Numbered from the stretch's first letter, positions 24,001 to 35,830 are shown. The stretch is DNA of 64,000 nt from Burhinus oedicnemus (GCA_008921705.1 VFFE01007784.1:482641-546640); one strand, 5' to 3'. Notes: generated by a model not told the origin, from the letters alone. A program made the numbers and translations.

Positions 24001-25784
24001 CAGAATATCAACATGCAGTATTACCAACACCAGTAATAGTGGTGTTAGTAGAATCAAAGTCAGGAAACTGTTAACCTTCAACATCAACCTGGAGCACTTA
24101 AAAATTCAGAAGCATGAGGACTGTTTAAACCCTAGATTAATAAAATGAATATACGTGCAAGGTGTTGCTATAAAATAAATGACAGTGAGAAAATTAATCA
24201 GTTTTACGTACAAAAAAACCCGAACGCTTCTATTTTTGCAGAGTTCCTTCCTTCATATGAAGTGCCCCTTCATGTAACTGGACTCAAACTAAAAACGTAT
24301 CCTTTACTCTCTTTTGATTTACAATGAAATCCAAATTAATTTCAAAATTAATAGCAAACAGCTCACAGTAAAGAAAAAAAAGCGTAACTTGTAAACTTTT
24401 TCACAAAAATTACAAAATGGTTGAGGTTGGAAGGCACAACTGAACATCATCTAGTCTAACCTCTCTGCTCAAAGCAGGGTCCTCTACAGCAGGTTGCCCA
24501 TGACTCTGTTCAGTCAGGTTTTGGCTGTCTCCAAGGATGGAGACTCCACAACCTTCCTGGACAACCTGTTCCAGTATTCAACCATCCTCCCAGTAAAATA
24601 TTGTTAATGACCCGAGCACACTCCAAAACAACTCCATAACGTCAGAAGAATGCTTATGTGTGCTTTCAGTTTCTTTACTCTTTATACATTTATTACACTA
24701 CCTGTGAACTGAGTTTTCTGTAGAGTTCTGAAAACAAAGCAGCATCTGCTTCCCTTCTTTGTCTCACAACTATTAAAAAAAGAAGAAATATAGATTGAAA
24801 AATTGAAAGAAGTATAACAGTCATATCAGCAAGTCATGGAAGCTCTACATCAGCAAGAAATACACATACAACCACTGACTTCAGTTACCCTAATTCCATC
24901 TCCCTGACTGAATATTCAAAGCTCAAATATGAAGCTTTAATTTAATTAGTGTACTTCAAATAATCATTTCTGGACATTCTACTGTAGAGCAGACAATCTG
25001 CTGAAAGCAGAATTTGACTTTCAAGAAGAATGCATCACATCTCCATTGGATTCACACAGTGCAACACTTGACTCAGAGCAGCATAGAGCACAATGGAATG
25101 TAACTGCAACATAACCTAAACTGTCACGGTCTAATGTTTTGGCTTTGAGAAGGTGATTGCAGATAAACTTGTAGAGAAACTGAATGCAAGAAATATCAGG
25201 TAAGTCACAAACAATTCCATCAATTCCCAGGATGCTCATTCAGCAAGTTTCACACAGGTGCTCATGAAGTTAATTGTGCCCAAGTGTAATATTTCTGAAG
25301 TGCACATCACAAAAATATCAGTCTTCTAAGAAGAACTATGAATTCATAAAGTCTGAGTACTACTGAAGAGAAAGAAGTGCAATATTAATTGATCCTTATT
25401 TTCATGGTGGCTAAAATACAAAGTAAGTGGCAGCAAGGAAAGACTAAGCTGAGCATTCAGAAAAATCTGAGCTGTGAACATAAATAGCCGCTCAGGAATA
25501 TTAATCGGGGAATTAATGGAATTTCCATCATGAGATTTCCGGGGATGAGCACTAGTAACAGATTAGGTAACTACCTGTGAGGCAGAGTTGCCCCATTTTC
25601 AAGGAATACACTGATTAGGTAACTCCTTGAAGAAATTCCATTCCTATTTCTAAGAAAGAAACAAAGATGTACTTACGTTCTTTCTTGATTTTCTCCGCTA
25701 CAAGAAATTCATCCCGTTCAACAGTGGGAGCAAAGTTACTTCCAATAACTCTCACTGCATACTGAAACTGTTGGGCTGCATCAG
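2993..25784 (-). CDS. TUBGCP3: TUBGCP3, gamma-tubulin complex component 3 (partial, exons 2-9)
   Basis: GCP3 is a core subunit of the gamma-tubulin ring complex. With GCP2 it forms the gamma-tubulin small complex that templates microtubules at centrosomes and other organising centres. Eight exons on the minus strand, joined in order, give one uninterrupted frame of about 320 codons. It matches vertebrate GCP3 from about residue 26 to 345 of roughly 907 (family length and numbering recalled, not searched). Recognisable pieces are [71 protein letters not shown] and [13 protein letters not shown]. All junctions are GT-AG and intron phases agree across every join. The downstream part, including the gamma-tubulin-binding GRIP2 domain, lies left of the window. 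The expected first coding exon is not found (see findings). Identity is very secure; the outer limits of the transcript are not known. Confidence 0.97.
3062..6566. other. TUBGCP3 intron 8
   Basis: 3.5 kb AT-rich intron. It holds an A-rich tract at 3,068-3,105, which is the polypyrimidine tract of the exon 9 acceptor on the coding strand. No repeat family or other gene was recognised. Confidence 0.7.
6567..6692 (-). CDS. TUBGCP3: TUBGCP3 exon 8
   Basis: 126 bp, exactly 42 codons, phase 0 at both ends. Acceptor ctttgtag/GTGAGC and donor GGACAG/gtaggt. It encodes [39 protein letters not shown] and VGQ, all within the GRIP1 region. The [10 protein letters not shown] segment is a good family signature. 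Confidence 0.97.
6693..9937. other. TUBGCP3 intron 7
   Basis: 3.2 kb AT-rich intron. Nothing beyond short homopolymer runs was recognised. Confidence 0.7.
9938..10056 (-). CDS. TUBGCP3: TUBGCP3 exon 7 (start of GCP N-terminal domain)
   Basis: 119 bp, acceptor tttctag/GCTCTG and donor GGAAAG/gtactg. It enters in phase 1 and leaves in phase 0. It encodes [20 protein letters not shown] followed by [19 protein letters not shown]. This is where the conserved GCP N-terminal (GRIP1) fold begins, the part of GCP proteins that packs laterally against neighbouring spokes in the ring complex. Confidence 0.97.
10057..12644. other. TUBGCP3 intron 6
   Basis: 2.6 kb AT-rich intron containing a TA-rich low-complexity patch (11,510-11,592) and an A/C-rich patch (about 11,800-11,850). 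No gene or transposon recognised. Confidence 0.7.
11510..11592. repeat. TA-rich low-complexity tract
   Basis: Repeated TATATTTATATATATTAAATA-type sequence, almost devoid of G and C. Intronic. Confidence 0.7.
12645..12817 (-). CDS. TUBGCP3: TUBGCP3 exon 6
   Basis: 173 bp, acceptor tctttcag/ACAATCC and donor AAGTG/gtaagc. The first base completes the Gly codon split across intron 5 (phase 2), and the exon leaves in phase 1. It encodes [39 protein letters not shown] and [18 protein letters not shown]. The match to vertebrate GCP3 is strong at both ends and looser in the Ser/Thr-rich middle, as expected for linker sequence. Confidence 0.97.
13745..13905 (+). mobile_element. Ancient CR1 remnant (possible)
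   Basis: Plus-strand reading gives '[20 protein letters not shown]' (about 13,787-13,850). This resembles the CR1 C-terminal motif 'RPQLEYCVQFWAPHFKKD', followed by purine-rich sequence resembling 'ERVQRR'. It is heavily decayed and immediately abuts the oppositely oriented CR1 that starts at about 14,078. Confidence 0.45.
14078..17110 (-). mobile_element. Near full-length CR1 LINE, degenerate
   Basis: About 3 kb on the minus strand. From 5' to 3': endonuclease domain start ('[18 protein letters not shown]', about 16,770-16,835; then '[11 protein letters not shown]', where intact copies read GDFN, about 16,410-16,445; then '[11 protein letters not shown]', about 16,320-16,350); the EN-RT spacer ('[14 protein letters not shown]', about 15,950-15,994); RT N-terminal part (15,522-15,731); '[20 protein letters not shown]' (about 15,230-15,300); '[18 protein letters not shown]' (about 14,830-14,890); and a 3' end at 14,078. 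Stops and frameshifts throughout mean it cannot encode active protein. Most CR1 copies are 5'-truncated, so endonuclease sequence is uncommon. Confidence 0.85.
15995..16060 (+). mobile_element. Tiny CR1 3' tail nested in the minus-strand CR1
   Basis: 'GACTAGATGATTGTTGTAGGTCCC'-like sequence and an ATTCTATTCTAT tail, i.e. the last 65 or so bases of a CR1 in plus orientation. Host-element coding similarity stops at 'ESWLMF' on the left and resumes at 'EKRGVQEM' on the right, which shows an insertion rather than divergence. Confidence 0.7.
17111..17665. other. Unique intronic spacer
   Basis: AT-rich, between the 5' end of one CR1 and the 3' end of the next. Nothing recognised. Confidence 0.6.
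17666..18180 (-). mobile_element. CR1 LINE, 5'-truncated 3' copy with open ORF2 tail
   Basis: About 515 bp. The canonical 3' end (TCACAGAATCATAGAATGG read on the plus strand) starts at 17,666. A 145-codon open frame at 17,703-18,140 covers the C-terminal end of ORF2: '[20 protein letters not shown]', '[15 protein letters not shown]', '[13 protein letters not shown]' and '[16 protein letters not shown]'. The RT catalytic part is missing, so the copy is dead, but the open frame indicates a relatively young insertion. Confidence 0.93.
18815..19976 (+). mobile_element. CR1 LINE with RT domain and internal deletion
   Basis: About 1.16 kb on the plus strand. The 212-codon frame at 18,927-19,565 includes '[19 protein letters not shown]', '[14 protein letters not shown]', '[14 protein letters not shown]' and the catalytic '[12 protein letters not shown]'. 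It stops at a TGA where CR1 normally has Arg (likely CGA to TGA, CpG decay). After 'NNPRQRY' the sequence jumps to '[11 protein letters not shown]' at about 19,645-19,655, skipping several hundred bases of ORF2, and then runs to the 3' end 'TGATTCTATGATTCTA' at 19,976. Inactive. Confidence 0.93.
20413..20630 (-). CDS. TUBGCP3: TUBGCP3 exon 5 (serine-rich linker)
   Basis: 218 bp, the largest exon here. Acceptor ccttttcag/GTATCA and donor CCAGG/gtaaat; it enters in phase 0 and leaves in phase 2. It encodes [15 protein letters not shown], then [20 protein letters not shown], then a Ser/Gln/Gly-rich stretch ([20 protein letters not shown]) and TPQSLLPG. In GCP3 this is a presumably flexible linker between the N-terminal helical region and the GCP core; that role is inferred from composition. 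Intron 5 next to it is the CR1-rich one. Confidence 0.97.
20631..21260. other. TUBGCP3 intron 4
   Basis: 630 bp, AT-rich. Nothing else recognised. Confidence 0.7.
21261..21338 (-). CDS. TUBGCP3: TUBGCP3 exon 4
   Basis: 78 bp, exactly 26 codons, phase 0 at both ends. Acceptor aaaag/GGCATT and donor AACAAG/gtaggt. It encodes [20 protein letters not shown] followed by RKQSNK. Because it is symmetrical, skipping it would keep the reading frame. It is the last segment of the N-terminal helical region before the low-complexity linker. Confidence 0.97.
21339..24701. other. TUBGCP3 intron 3
   Basis: 3.4 kb, AT-rich. Besides the CR1 tail near its 5' side (24,411-24,605), a short G-run (23,080-23,096) is the only notable item. 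Confidence 0.7.
24411..24605 (-). mobile_element. CR1 3' end fragment
   Basis: About 195 bp. The 'AAAATGGTTGAGGTTGGAAGG' 3' end, 'CATCATCTAGTCTAACC', 'CTGCTCAAAGCAGGGTC' and 'GACTCCACAACCTTCCTGGACAACCTG' are all recognisable CR1 blocks read on the plus strand, so the element is minus. Truncated at the 5' side. Confidence 0.85.
24702..24769 (-). CDS. TUBGCP3: TUBGCP3 exon 3
   Basis: 68 bp, with acceptor aatag/TTGTGAG and donor CACAG/gtagtg. The donor is the weakest consensus of the set but still GT. The last C of exon 2 plus TT gives Leu, followed by [20 protein letters not shown] and SQ; the exon ends on a codon boundary. This continues the N-terminal helical region. A CR1 3' end lies only about 100 bp downstream of the donor, in intron 3. 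Confidence 0.97.
24770..25676. other. TUBGCP3 intron 2
   Basis: 907 bp, AT-rich. No repeat or other gene recognised. Confidence 0.7.
25677..25784 (-). CDS. TUBGCP3: TUBGCP3 exon 2
   Basis: 108 bp. The acceptor ctttcag lies just right of 25,784 and the donor GAAC/gtaagt just left of 25,677. It enters in phase 1 (the exon starts CT, completing an Ala codon begun in exon 1) and leaves in phase 1. It encodes [20 protein letters not shown] and then [15 protein letters not shown], which is near-identical to mammalian GCP3. In the family this lies in the N-terminal helical region that binds the small protein MZT1. The phase-1 entry shows that a coding exon must exist upstream. Confidence 0.97.
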
Positions 25785-28159
25785 CTGAAAGAAAAAAGGA
25801 AAATTCTCTCAGTTAAGCAGAGTGTTACAGTTCTACTAAAATACATAAATAAAGATAGACATAAGATTGCATTGCTATGGCTGAATCTGGCATAAATGTA
25901 CCTGGCTTAGATCAGATAATGTTATATGATAAACCTTAGACACACTTCTAACCAGAGGACAGTAAAGTCCAGTTTACCCATGAGCATAGTATCAATGCTA
26001 TACTTCAAACACAGTCACCTGTATACACTCTGAAAAATAACCGCACTTAAATTTGTGAACAAGCCTTTCCTATTCTGTGTTGACGGAAGAGACACTTAGG
26101 CTTACCCACTTACTAGAGAGCATTAGCACACTTCAACTAGCTCTGCCCTCCTCCACAGACTGAAATGCTGCGGGACTTGGTACAAAGTCAGGCAATCCAG
26201 CTCACACACAGGAACGATACAGCTGTGTCCAGCAGGCACACTCTCTCACCAGGCACCAAAACTGGATTATCCTACCTGTGGATCTTTACTCAGATAGCCA
26301 CAACAGTGGCTTTACCAGTTTGCGTGTTGGTTTTACATGTTTTGTTTTTAAACCAATTTATGTGGTTTCACCACTTAGGTTCAAAGCTAGCTGAGAGATA
26401 TTGGCATCATATTCCAATGCATAATATAGACATTGATGGAGAGGTCACAAGCCAGTGACTCCCTCCACTGCTCCTTCATCATGCAATAGTTCTGGTTTTA
26501 ATATTGTTGCTGAACAGTATTTTTTTAATGCAAGAATCTCAGCTTTCTGGGAAGATTAATAGTCTGGTAACACTGAGATAGGGCCAGCTCAGTATTAATG
26601 TTTCTACAGCATAGTCATGTTCCCATTTATTGACCTGAAAAATCAATCACACAATAACCCTACAGACATGTCAAGTGCCTTTACAAAATGTTAGATAAAT
26701 TTCTACTCCTTATACAGGCATAACTGTAATTATACGAAGGGAAAGGTACATATGAAAAAGTAATGTAAATGCATTGTGTCAGCTACTTGGATCCTTACAT
26801 TTCCTGACTTCAGAGGAAAAAAACCATCCAAGCAATTCTGCACATTAAGTCTGTTTTGTATGCAACAATTATGTGTGCAAATGCAACAGACTCCTCATGT
26901 GCTTTATTTAGTCAGTTAAGCAGTCAACTTGCAGAAAAAAATTTAGAGTAATGCAGCAATGGTTCAGCCGAGAAAAAAGAAAGGATGCTGGCCTGGACAA
27001 ATACGTACAAAAGGAACAGAAAAATGGAATAGAGTAAAGGTCCACTAGAAGCAGAAATAATTTAAGAGATGATTCGATGCTTAAAATAACTGATATTTAC
27101 ATGTGAAAAAATCACCTGGGAGATACTAGGAGTCAATTATTGATTACATGCATGAAAATCTCCAGAAATTTATGGAAAGGAGAAGTTTGAAATCAGAGTG
27201 AGCTACATTCTTTTTGAATGCCCATTTTACTGTCTTGTGATATAAATGCCACCCATTGGTCCTAATCTACTAGAATACAACTGCAGACCAGCAAACATTA
27301 ACCAGTTGACACAAAGCAGTACTTCACACAAGCAGGAAAAAAGTCTGCTCAGATAGAATCATTAGTATTTAACATTATTGGACAGTATCGGACTACAAAA
27401 GGAGCAAGAGCATCGTGCTACTTTCAGGGAAGAAACTGCCAATACCCAGACTACTGTAAAGCCACAAATCTGCATGACTTAAATGCCTCCCAGAAAGAAT
27501 AGTTCTACTGCTAGACTAATCAACCTTTTATTTGCAATAAGGACTTGAAAATACAAATATAAAATAATTTAATAGTTCAGCTATTGATATCTTAAACTGA
27601 ACTGATGAACCAGGTGAGAAGAGTTAAGTAGGAGGAAGTGTTTCTGAGTAATTCTTGACTATAATGCATGGCATTACAGAGCAACTCAAGATTTCCAAAA
27701 GTATTCTGCAAGGCCACTTAAAGTCAAACATTAGCACTAAGTTATCACAAACAATAGTAAGAGTTTTATCTTTCATTAATTCCTCAACTAGCAGCAGTTA
27801 GGCAAGAGCTAGGCTTTCCTAGTAATTATTACATATTTCTGGTGTGTTGCCAGAATGACTTAACATGGCTACAAATTAAAATAAAATTGCTAAAAGAGTT
27901 CCAGGTCAAGCATCTGGGATGAACTAAAGTCAGGAGAAGGATCAAGGCTTGATACCAAAGTACTTTATCAGTTATGACATGTATCTAGATTAAATCATAA
28001 CTCCCTCACTGATTATCCACTGAGAAACAGGAGAGAATGGATCACCAGTAAACTAGTTCAATACAAGTTATAGAAAAACATAAAAAGAAAGATGCAATTA
28101 AAAAACCCCACATAAATAGAGGTCTTAAAAAAATCCAACCAAACAAAAAAACCAACACA

Positions 28160-28192
28160 ACCAAAAGAACCCAACACACACACAGACACACA
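28160..28192. repeat. CA-rich microsatellite
   Basis: Short imperfect CACACACACAGACACACAC run inside an A/C-rich stretch. Confidence 0.7.
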
Positions 28193-31100
28193 CGTCCCCA
28201 GTCACAACAATGCAACAAGAACTTCCCCTTCAGTTCCTCCTCACTCATTAGATGCATTACCCTGGTTTTCCAAGGAAAATTATGTTCTGAAATTAACTTC
28301 TTGTCTACCTGCACCACCCTATCCCTTACGGATTACTCTGACTTTTTTTATATTATTTTATTAGTATTATTTAAAAAAAAAAATTGATAATGGTCTCAGG
28401 GATATCAAGTTAAACAAATTTCATAGAAACTGGGGACTGGTAGAGCAAACATCCAAACAACTCTCCCTGGGGGAGAGACTGCAGGGAGAGATCAGTGGTT
28501 AGGTATTCCCTCTGGTATGCCAGCACAGCACTGGCAGTATCAGGTATTGCATCCTGCCCTGAACGCAGCCAGCAAGCGGGGAGGAACAGAGACCTGGAGG
28601 ATGAGGGAAGAAGGATTTCTCAAGAGAGAACAGGGAATGAAAGTACAAGCTCGCGCTATTGCAGCTGAGGAATGCAGTGGGTTTACTGAAGAGAAGACTT
28701 GCAACACAAATCCACAGGAAATAAAGATGTGTTTAACTTCACTGAATGAACTTGTTTACTATACATTTATGATCTTGCAGTATATCACAGTATGTTTATC
28801 TTAATAAGAGTGTTGAATAAGAAACTATCTAGTTGATTTTTTTAAAAAATAATTCTGCTATGTCTGGACAACTGAGCTGCTTCTGCTAACTTTCGAGGAT
28901 ATGCTACGAGTTATACTGTGATTATCAGTAAGTTTAATGCTTGGAGAAAAATATAAAAGAATCAGAGCATTACATTTTATTTATTTACACGGAAAAACTG
29001 CATTGTCATTCAGTGTAAGCAATGCTGTATTTACTGTGTTTATTCATTGTTTAAAAATTCTTTGGTTTCTGAACAAAATGTTTCATATCAAAAAGATATA
29101 AGTGCTATGTTTCCTCTCTCTTGTTCCCTGTGGTTTTGGGGGTTTAGATTAAATTCAAGTGAATCAAGATCCAAACAATGAGAAATCAAGTGGGTTTACT
29201 GTCTTTAGTCACCTGATGAGATAATTACAAAATCCAGCAAAGATGTGTACAAAGTCTCTAGAGACTCTATGGAACGTCACTTCTCCGGAAGAATTGAGTG
29301 AGAAAGACGGCTATACATTGCCACAAGTCTGGGTGGGGTTTTTTTGGTTGATGATGTTGGAATAGGAATTTACCTCAAAATAATAGAAGAAAATCATGGA
29401 CTTTGCCATTTGTGTGTTCTTCTAATCTGCCTCTGACACTACAGCTTTTAAAAGACTACCTATGCATCTAGTTCTGTGGTACAGGGCAGTATTGATAGCA
29501 AGACTGAGAGACAAAGAAACACGTGAAAATTTCTGGACAGAAACCTTGGAGATTTAAACATAAGTCCTCAATCTAAAAAACCACAACAGATACATTATTA
29601 ATAGTAAGTATTAGGGCTTTTTTTCTATAATGGGAAAGTTTTAAGACAGACATATAACCTTCTATTTCAACACCAACCACAGCAAGACTAGTTAAAGCAC
29701 AGAAGCTTAGTATAGTCTTTTCCATACTGCTCTAACGAGGCATCTGAGAAAGATCTCTAGTTGAAAGACTACAATTCCATCAAAAAAATTCTGATTATTA
29801 AACCTGTTCCATATCATTAGTAGTGTAACAAAGTTATCTGCTCTTTACACATACAGATTTGTACTGGCAATTCAACAGCATCATAGCAAGACTGTTTTTA
29901 TAATATATTTTATTCAGATTTTCATGTTTTATTCATATCAAGTCCAGCTTCTCTTTTACAAACAAAACTCCCTGCTGTGGGAGTCTCTTCAGCAGATTAT
30001 TTCTTACAAGTCTGTAAAATAACTTCAGTACCTAAAGCGATTAAACATAACTTAACACGGATATCTGTCAGTAAAATAAAGATTCACACAGTTTATAACT
30101 AACGGGCACATCTAATTGCTTCCCTCCTCAAAGAACAGCCATTATGGCAGCAGACGGGCTTAAAATACACAGCTACGTATGTGTACATCCTTCTTCATCA
30201 AAAAGTGATTATGGCATTAATCTATTATGTAACAGCAAGCTCAACATATCTGATGCATGAAATTGATGCAGCAGTTTGTGGGGTAAGGGGGGAAGCAACA
30301 CTGGTCATCGCTTGTTTTCCAGAGTCTGATCAGAGCAGTGAATGCAGAGAAAGACAGACACTCCTCCTCAGACTATATCCCTTAAGTAATACACACATAC
30401 ACATACAATATATGATACTGGTAAGCAGCCATACAGCTGAACAAAGAAATAGCGCTTATGAATCACCAAAAAAAAAAATTAAAACCCTGTCCTTTGAGTA
30501 GAACAATCTATCAATAATCCAAAGATCTGTACTCCACCTAGCCATTCACGCTTTCCTACAAACAATGCAGTATTAAGAGTGAGCTACTTCAGAAGGCAGA
30601 TAATAGCATTTTAAAGCTGCAGAAAATACAAGTGTAGAACATGCAAAAAATATAGAAGTAATGCATAGGAAGAATTCAGTTGTAAAGAAAGCAAGCAGAA
30701 ACAGGCCAAAAGGTGAAGTTTAAAGGAAAAGTTCAAAAGACAGAGATACTTGGCCAATATACTTCCAAGAAGCCAGTATTTCAGAGGAAATGCTGAAATT
30801 CAGGAAGTCTTTTGCTAAAAAGCTTCTAACATTAGCTGTAATTTTAGGAAATTATCTGAAATTCACTTCAGTGTCTTATACATTTCTTTCAACACCATCA
30901 GCTATGGGTCTATTGAAGTTTACAGCGGAAACAAAAACAAGTCCTAGAAGCCTAAGCCTCAACTGAAACACTGTTTCCAAACATGAATGTATCATAATTG
31001 TGAGAAACCTGGTTTCCCAGAAATAAGACATGGGTTATTTTAATTTGTCTGTAAGCATAACTTCTAAACTATAGGACAATTTGAAAGAAAGCTTATCTCA

Positions 31101-33084
31101 ACCAGACAGTAATCACTTTCTTTCTCGAAAGACTTTGGAGATTAGCAAACTCTCCACTATCTCTTCTTCCAGTCAGCTGTCTGTCATCCCAGACAACAGT
31201 TTTGCTTAAATGCAGATGCAAAGTTACTGTAAAACAATTACACACTAAACGGCATTCGACTCGGTGTGGCACTGACCGGCTAACAACTATTATTGCAAAC
31301 TACTCAGACACAGATGCTGCCATCTAACACAACCTGAAGAAAAAAAAACAAACAAACACAAAACCACCAAACTTCTTTACTGTAACAAAGCATTTGCTAA
31401 ACACCCAGTGTGCTTCTGTTGTAAAAGTAGGCCTGGAAGAAAAGCTGTAATATTTGAGAACCTTCTCCCATACACCACGAGCAGATACCGAGTTTGCCAA
31501 TACAGTAATGCTGCTGTATGTTCTCTGTTTTAACTGTATCAAAACTTCTACATCGGTATGAATTACTACTGGGGAAAAAAGCAATTGCATTAATATGATG
31601 TCATATACTGATAAACTAAAATACTAGTCTAGAATGCCATTACTGTTATTGTTTTGCTTTTTTAAAAGAATCTACGCACATTGTAAGCAAAACTGCTTGT
31701 TCCTGTAGAAAACTGTGTTTGAGAAGTGTAATTTTAGCACTAGCCCAGTTATGAAGTATTTCTGAAAAAAATTAATTTTGCATCAGTCTTCTGTGTTAGT
31801 CAACGATCTTAAACTTCTCAGTTGTAAGTTCGTTTCTTTCAAAAGGAAAAATAATAGTAAAAACAAATTATAAAATGTAAATGTAAATACTCTGTTCATG
31901 CAAGTTTTTATTTGAAGCATTTTAAGTTTATTTTTAATTAACCGTCTTTCCAGTCTCCACACTCCTTCCTATAAAGGAGAAAACCCAACAAATCCACAAA
32001 ATAAAACCCAATCCACAGACGCTCCCATGTCTTTTCTTAATTAGAAGCTGTCCACAAACTTTGAAGCACAGCACAGGAAACATAACTATTCTTGAATTCT
32101 GTTAATATTGCTGGCTCTTGTTGCATTGTCAGTAAACAGATTTTCTGAGGAATGTCCCGCTGAACTATCAGCAACTTGGTCACACAATCTTCTCAGAACT
32201 TTCCCCTCACAGTGAATTTTTGCCTAACATGCCGACTTGCATTTGCTTCTGTTATTAGCACAGGTAAAAAAATCCTCACTATCACCGACTGAATGAACTC
32301 CCCCCCCCATGAAATCTTTAACATATAGTTCAGAGCTTAAAAAAGCCAAACCAAACAGCAATAACAAAACCCCAACTGACATTACAGAGATTAAGTTAAG
32401 GCCATAGTATGGACTTCATGCAGCAAACTGCTGTCTGAAAACTGAAATACCACTTTACAAGAGCGCATGCACCTCCAGAAGCACTCTGGCACACAAAAAT
32501 CTTTTTAGGATTCAAAGCCAAATAGATGTAGCTTGAATATTTAGAGAAATACCATTTGACTCCATTGGATGCACTAAGAGTTCTCACAACTGACAAGCTT
32601 GTACAGCAGTCTACCAAGTCTCTGACTAAGATTACCAAGAGGTTTGTAAAAGACAGCTAAGAACAAGAAGCTTTTTGTCAGAAGGACTAAATTCACTGTC
32701 CAAAGAGAGGAATGCAACGCTGTATAATTGCTGGAGTCCACAAACAAGGGGAGAAGAAAAATCACAGAAATTACTGCACAGGCAGGCAAGCTCTCTGCAA
32801 GATCAGGTATTAGTGTAAAAGTGAGGTGGATAGGCTGGATAAACACAGAAAGACTGATAATGCAAAACTAGTACACTAGTTCTTAGACACTGTGAAGACA
32901 GGAGGAAGAAAGAGGTCAGCAATGCGTCCAACTGCAGAGATCCCCAATGAACCACAGTGGGTGACTGCACCACATGAAGTGAGCTTTAAGCACTTGAGAA
33001 CTGGCAAAAGCACAGGAACAAAGAAGCCTTAGTTCTAACAAAAAAAAAGTTGAGGTAGACATTTTGTTGTTTCGTTTATTTGGG

Positions 33085-33120
33085 TTTTTTGTTTGTTTGT
33101 TTGTTGTTGTTGTTGGTTTT
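33085..33120. repeat. (TTTG)n/(TTG)n microsatellite
   Basis: GTTTGTTTGTTTG followed by TTGTTGTTGTTGG and a T-run. Confidence 0.75.
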
Positions 33121-35640
33121 TTTAACTAGAGTTCTTCCACATAACTCAGCAGACCTTGTAACAAATTTCTCAGAAGCAGAGTTGTTTGCAAAAAAACAGT
33201 AACTAGGCCTATGCAGCTGACTGATTTTGGAAACTAAGAGAAAGCCACCTACTTAGTGGATAGTCTCAAAAGTGAGAAGAGAGGATAGCTCCACCTCTGG
33301 GAGCCTCTGCAGTCACATTCCATCATAACAAATCCACTTGGACATAAATCTTTACCAAGTGGGGAAGGTGGAGGCCTTCTAGGTCCATCACGGGCAGAAG
33401 CAAAAGAATCCCCAGCAGACAACAGGCTCCATCAGGTTTACAGAGTACTTCAGGCATGGGATCACAGAATGTAGACACGGATGCAGAGTAAGACCACTCA
33501 TCCCACATTAGCTCTAAGTGCACTATTATGATACAAACATTATATAAACAGAATCCTTCAGCTCCTTCTGAAGCCATAGCTTCCTCACAAACATAATAAA
33601 ACACAAGTGCTGAGAAGGAACATAGCCAAGTACATCAAACCTTCTGAAGTACAAAATCAGGGAAAGTACAGGCAGGAAGAACCATTATATCTTCGAATCC
33701 CAATTCCTCTCTATTTACCCGTTACGTTTTACCCAATTACATCAGTACCTTGTACTTTACTAGAGCACTTATTCCAAGAAGGTACCAAAAGCTAGGATTT
33801 CAAGAAATTCACAGCAGGCTAACTACATAAATGGTTAAAGATGGCTGTTTGTACCTAGCTTCAGCTTCTTGTTACTAAAATTTACTAGAAATTTCTCTAA
33901 TAAATTTAAAGATCTCTTAAGTATCTTTTTTCCCTAGACTCTGTAGAAGTAATTGAACATCATCACCAAAGACTAAAGTGGTAATACTTGTAAATTTCGC
34001 TTCAAAAAAAAAAGAGAATTTTGTATAAACAAAGCAGCCTAACTTCATCAGTACACGTGGAGGGGAGAACCTGTAGGTAGACCACTAACCACACACAAAT
34101 ACCGTATTTCAAACTTATCCTGTGCTGAAAGGAAATTAGAGCCTGAAAACCAGTAAGATGCTAAATTACTTGTCTAGTGGTTTCCTTACCACCTAGGGAT
34201 ACATGCATCTATCTCAACACAGAGGATGCTGGTACTAACAGAATTCCCTTACTGTCTTTATTTGTTCCTTGGACACAGAAACCAGGGAGGGGAACAACCA
34301 ACAACCACCACACACACCTTTCATGACTGAGATTTTGTTCACAGACTTTTTGATTTATCAGTCTCTGTGCACTTTAAATCAATAGCTGACCTGATGACAA
34401 AACCAACACACGTACTACAGTTGACTGTTTCAAGAGAAGTCTCATGTTAGAAGGCTGAGCCTTCAGTGCTAGAGTCCATCATGACACAGGAATAAAGTGC
34501 AGGGTAAAAATGGGTTCCTATCTGCCACATGGCTAAATATATGGGTGATGGTAAACATAGCAGACAACCTACACTACTTATTTTTTTTAAAGTCAATACT
34601 TCTTTGAAGTCCTCAGATAACCCAAAAGTGAACAAATGTAGTGGGCTACAGCTTGCACTCAGCTGCTTACCATGATCTGGGGCGAAATTTCCCCTTTCAT
34701 TAGTCACACACACATGAGGTTTTAGTTAGATGAGTAGAATCCCAGCACTCAGAAATAGGTTCAGCATTTAATGAAAAAAATAACACAAATCAGAGGTCTG
34801 TTCCATGTTTTCACACACAAAGCTTGCAAATAAACACTACAGTCAGAAGAGACAGAGAGGTATAGAAGCTTCAAAAAGGCAGCTAGATCCACAGTTGGCA
34901 GAAGGGAGCCACCTCTCCTCAATACTCATAGCTCGACTGATAAAGGCAGAGGTTTCTTCTCATGCTCTGTTTAAGTTTCATAAATATCACAGACCTGGAT
35001 AAGATACTCAACACCAAGAAACAAGCTTAGACTGAGTTTAGATTGCAGTCCCTTCCAAATCTAAGAAAACCAGTCATGAAAAAAACAGGACTAGGCAATA
35101 TAGAAATAATGTCCTCACAGAGGCTTCCACTACTCCAATAAAGCAAGACAATCTCTTTTTCAACTTTTTTTACCTCTTTTTGGAAGAAGAACTAGCACAA
35201 TAATTTGAGATTTCCAGTAGCAAAAAGCTTGGAAGTGCTCTTAAATAAGAACAATTGTATTAGAAACAGTTTCCAAGGGATGTTAAAAGCAAGAAACAGC
35301 TTTAAAAGCAAAGCTATAATAGCACCTTAGAATTCTAAGCTGATGTGAAATACTCTTTAATATACAATTAAGCCAGTTGCTAAAAGAAACGTGTGGTTAC
35401 ATAAAAACACAAGAGGTATTAAACAGTTTAGATGCTACCATTGATCTGGGGGAGACAGGGGAAGAGTAGAAACTTGCCACATCCTGATAAAAATCTCACA
35501 CCAGGAATCCGTCACAGAATTATTACAGATTGACAATTCTGGAAATGGGAAATTTATGGCCTTGCAGAAGACATGCAATGGAGAGGGAAAGGATTTTGGA
35601 AAACAAAACAAAACACAGCATTCAACTGCTGTTGATTATA

Positions 35641-35735
35641 GAATCATAGAATCATTTAGGTTGGAAAAGACCCTTACGATCATAGAGTTCAACTGATCAA
35701 CATAATGTTTCTCTGAAGGAGTCCCCACACTCAAC
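35641..35735 (-). mobile_element. CR1 3' end fragment
   Basis: 'GAATCATAGAATCATTTAGGTTGG' then 'AAAGACCCTTACGATCATAGAGTTCAAC', the start of a minus-strand CR1 3' end. It fades after about 95 bp. Confidence 0.8.
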
Positions 35736-35796
35736 ATTTAAGCGAAGACAAGTAAATGCCAACTTCTTCCCAACTCTTCCAAGCTTCTTAGATGAA

Positions 35797-35830
35797 TCAC
35801 AGAATCACAAAACGGTTTAGGTTGGAAGGG
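35797..35830 (-). mobile_element. CR1 3' stub, 34 bp
   Basis: 'TCACAGAATCACAAAACGG' followed by 'TTTAGGTTGGAAGGG' is the extreme 3' end of a minus-strand CR1. It ends abruptly just before the G-rich tract, far shorter than a normal insertion, so the junction is suspect. Confidence 0.7.
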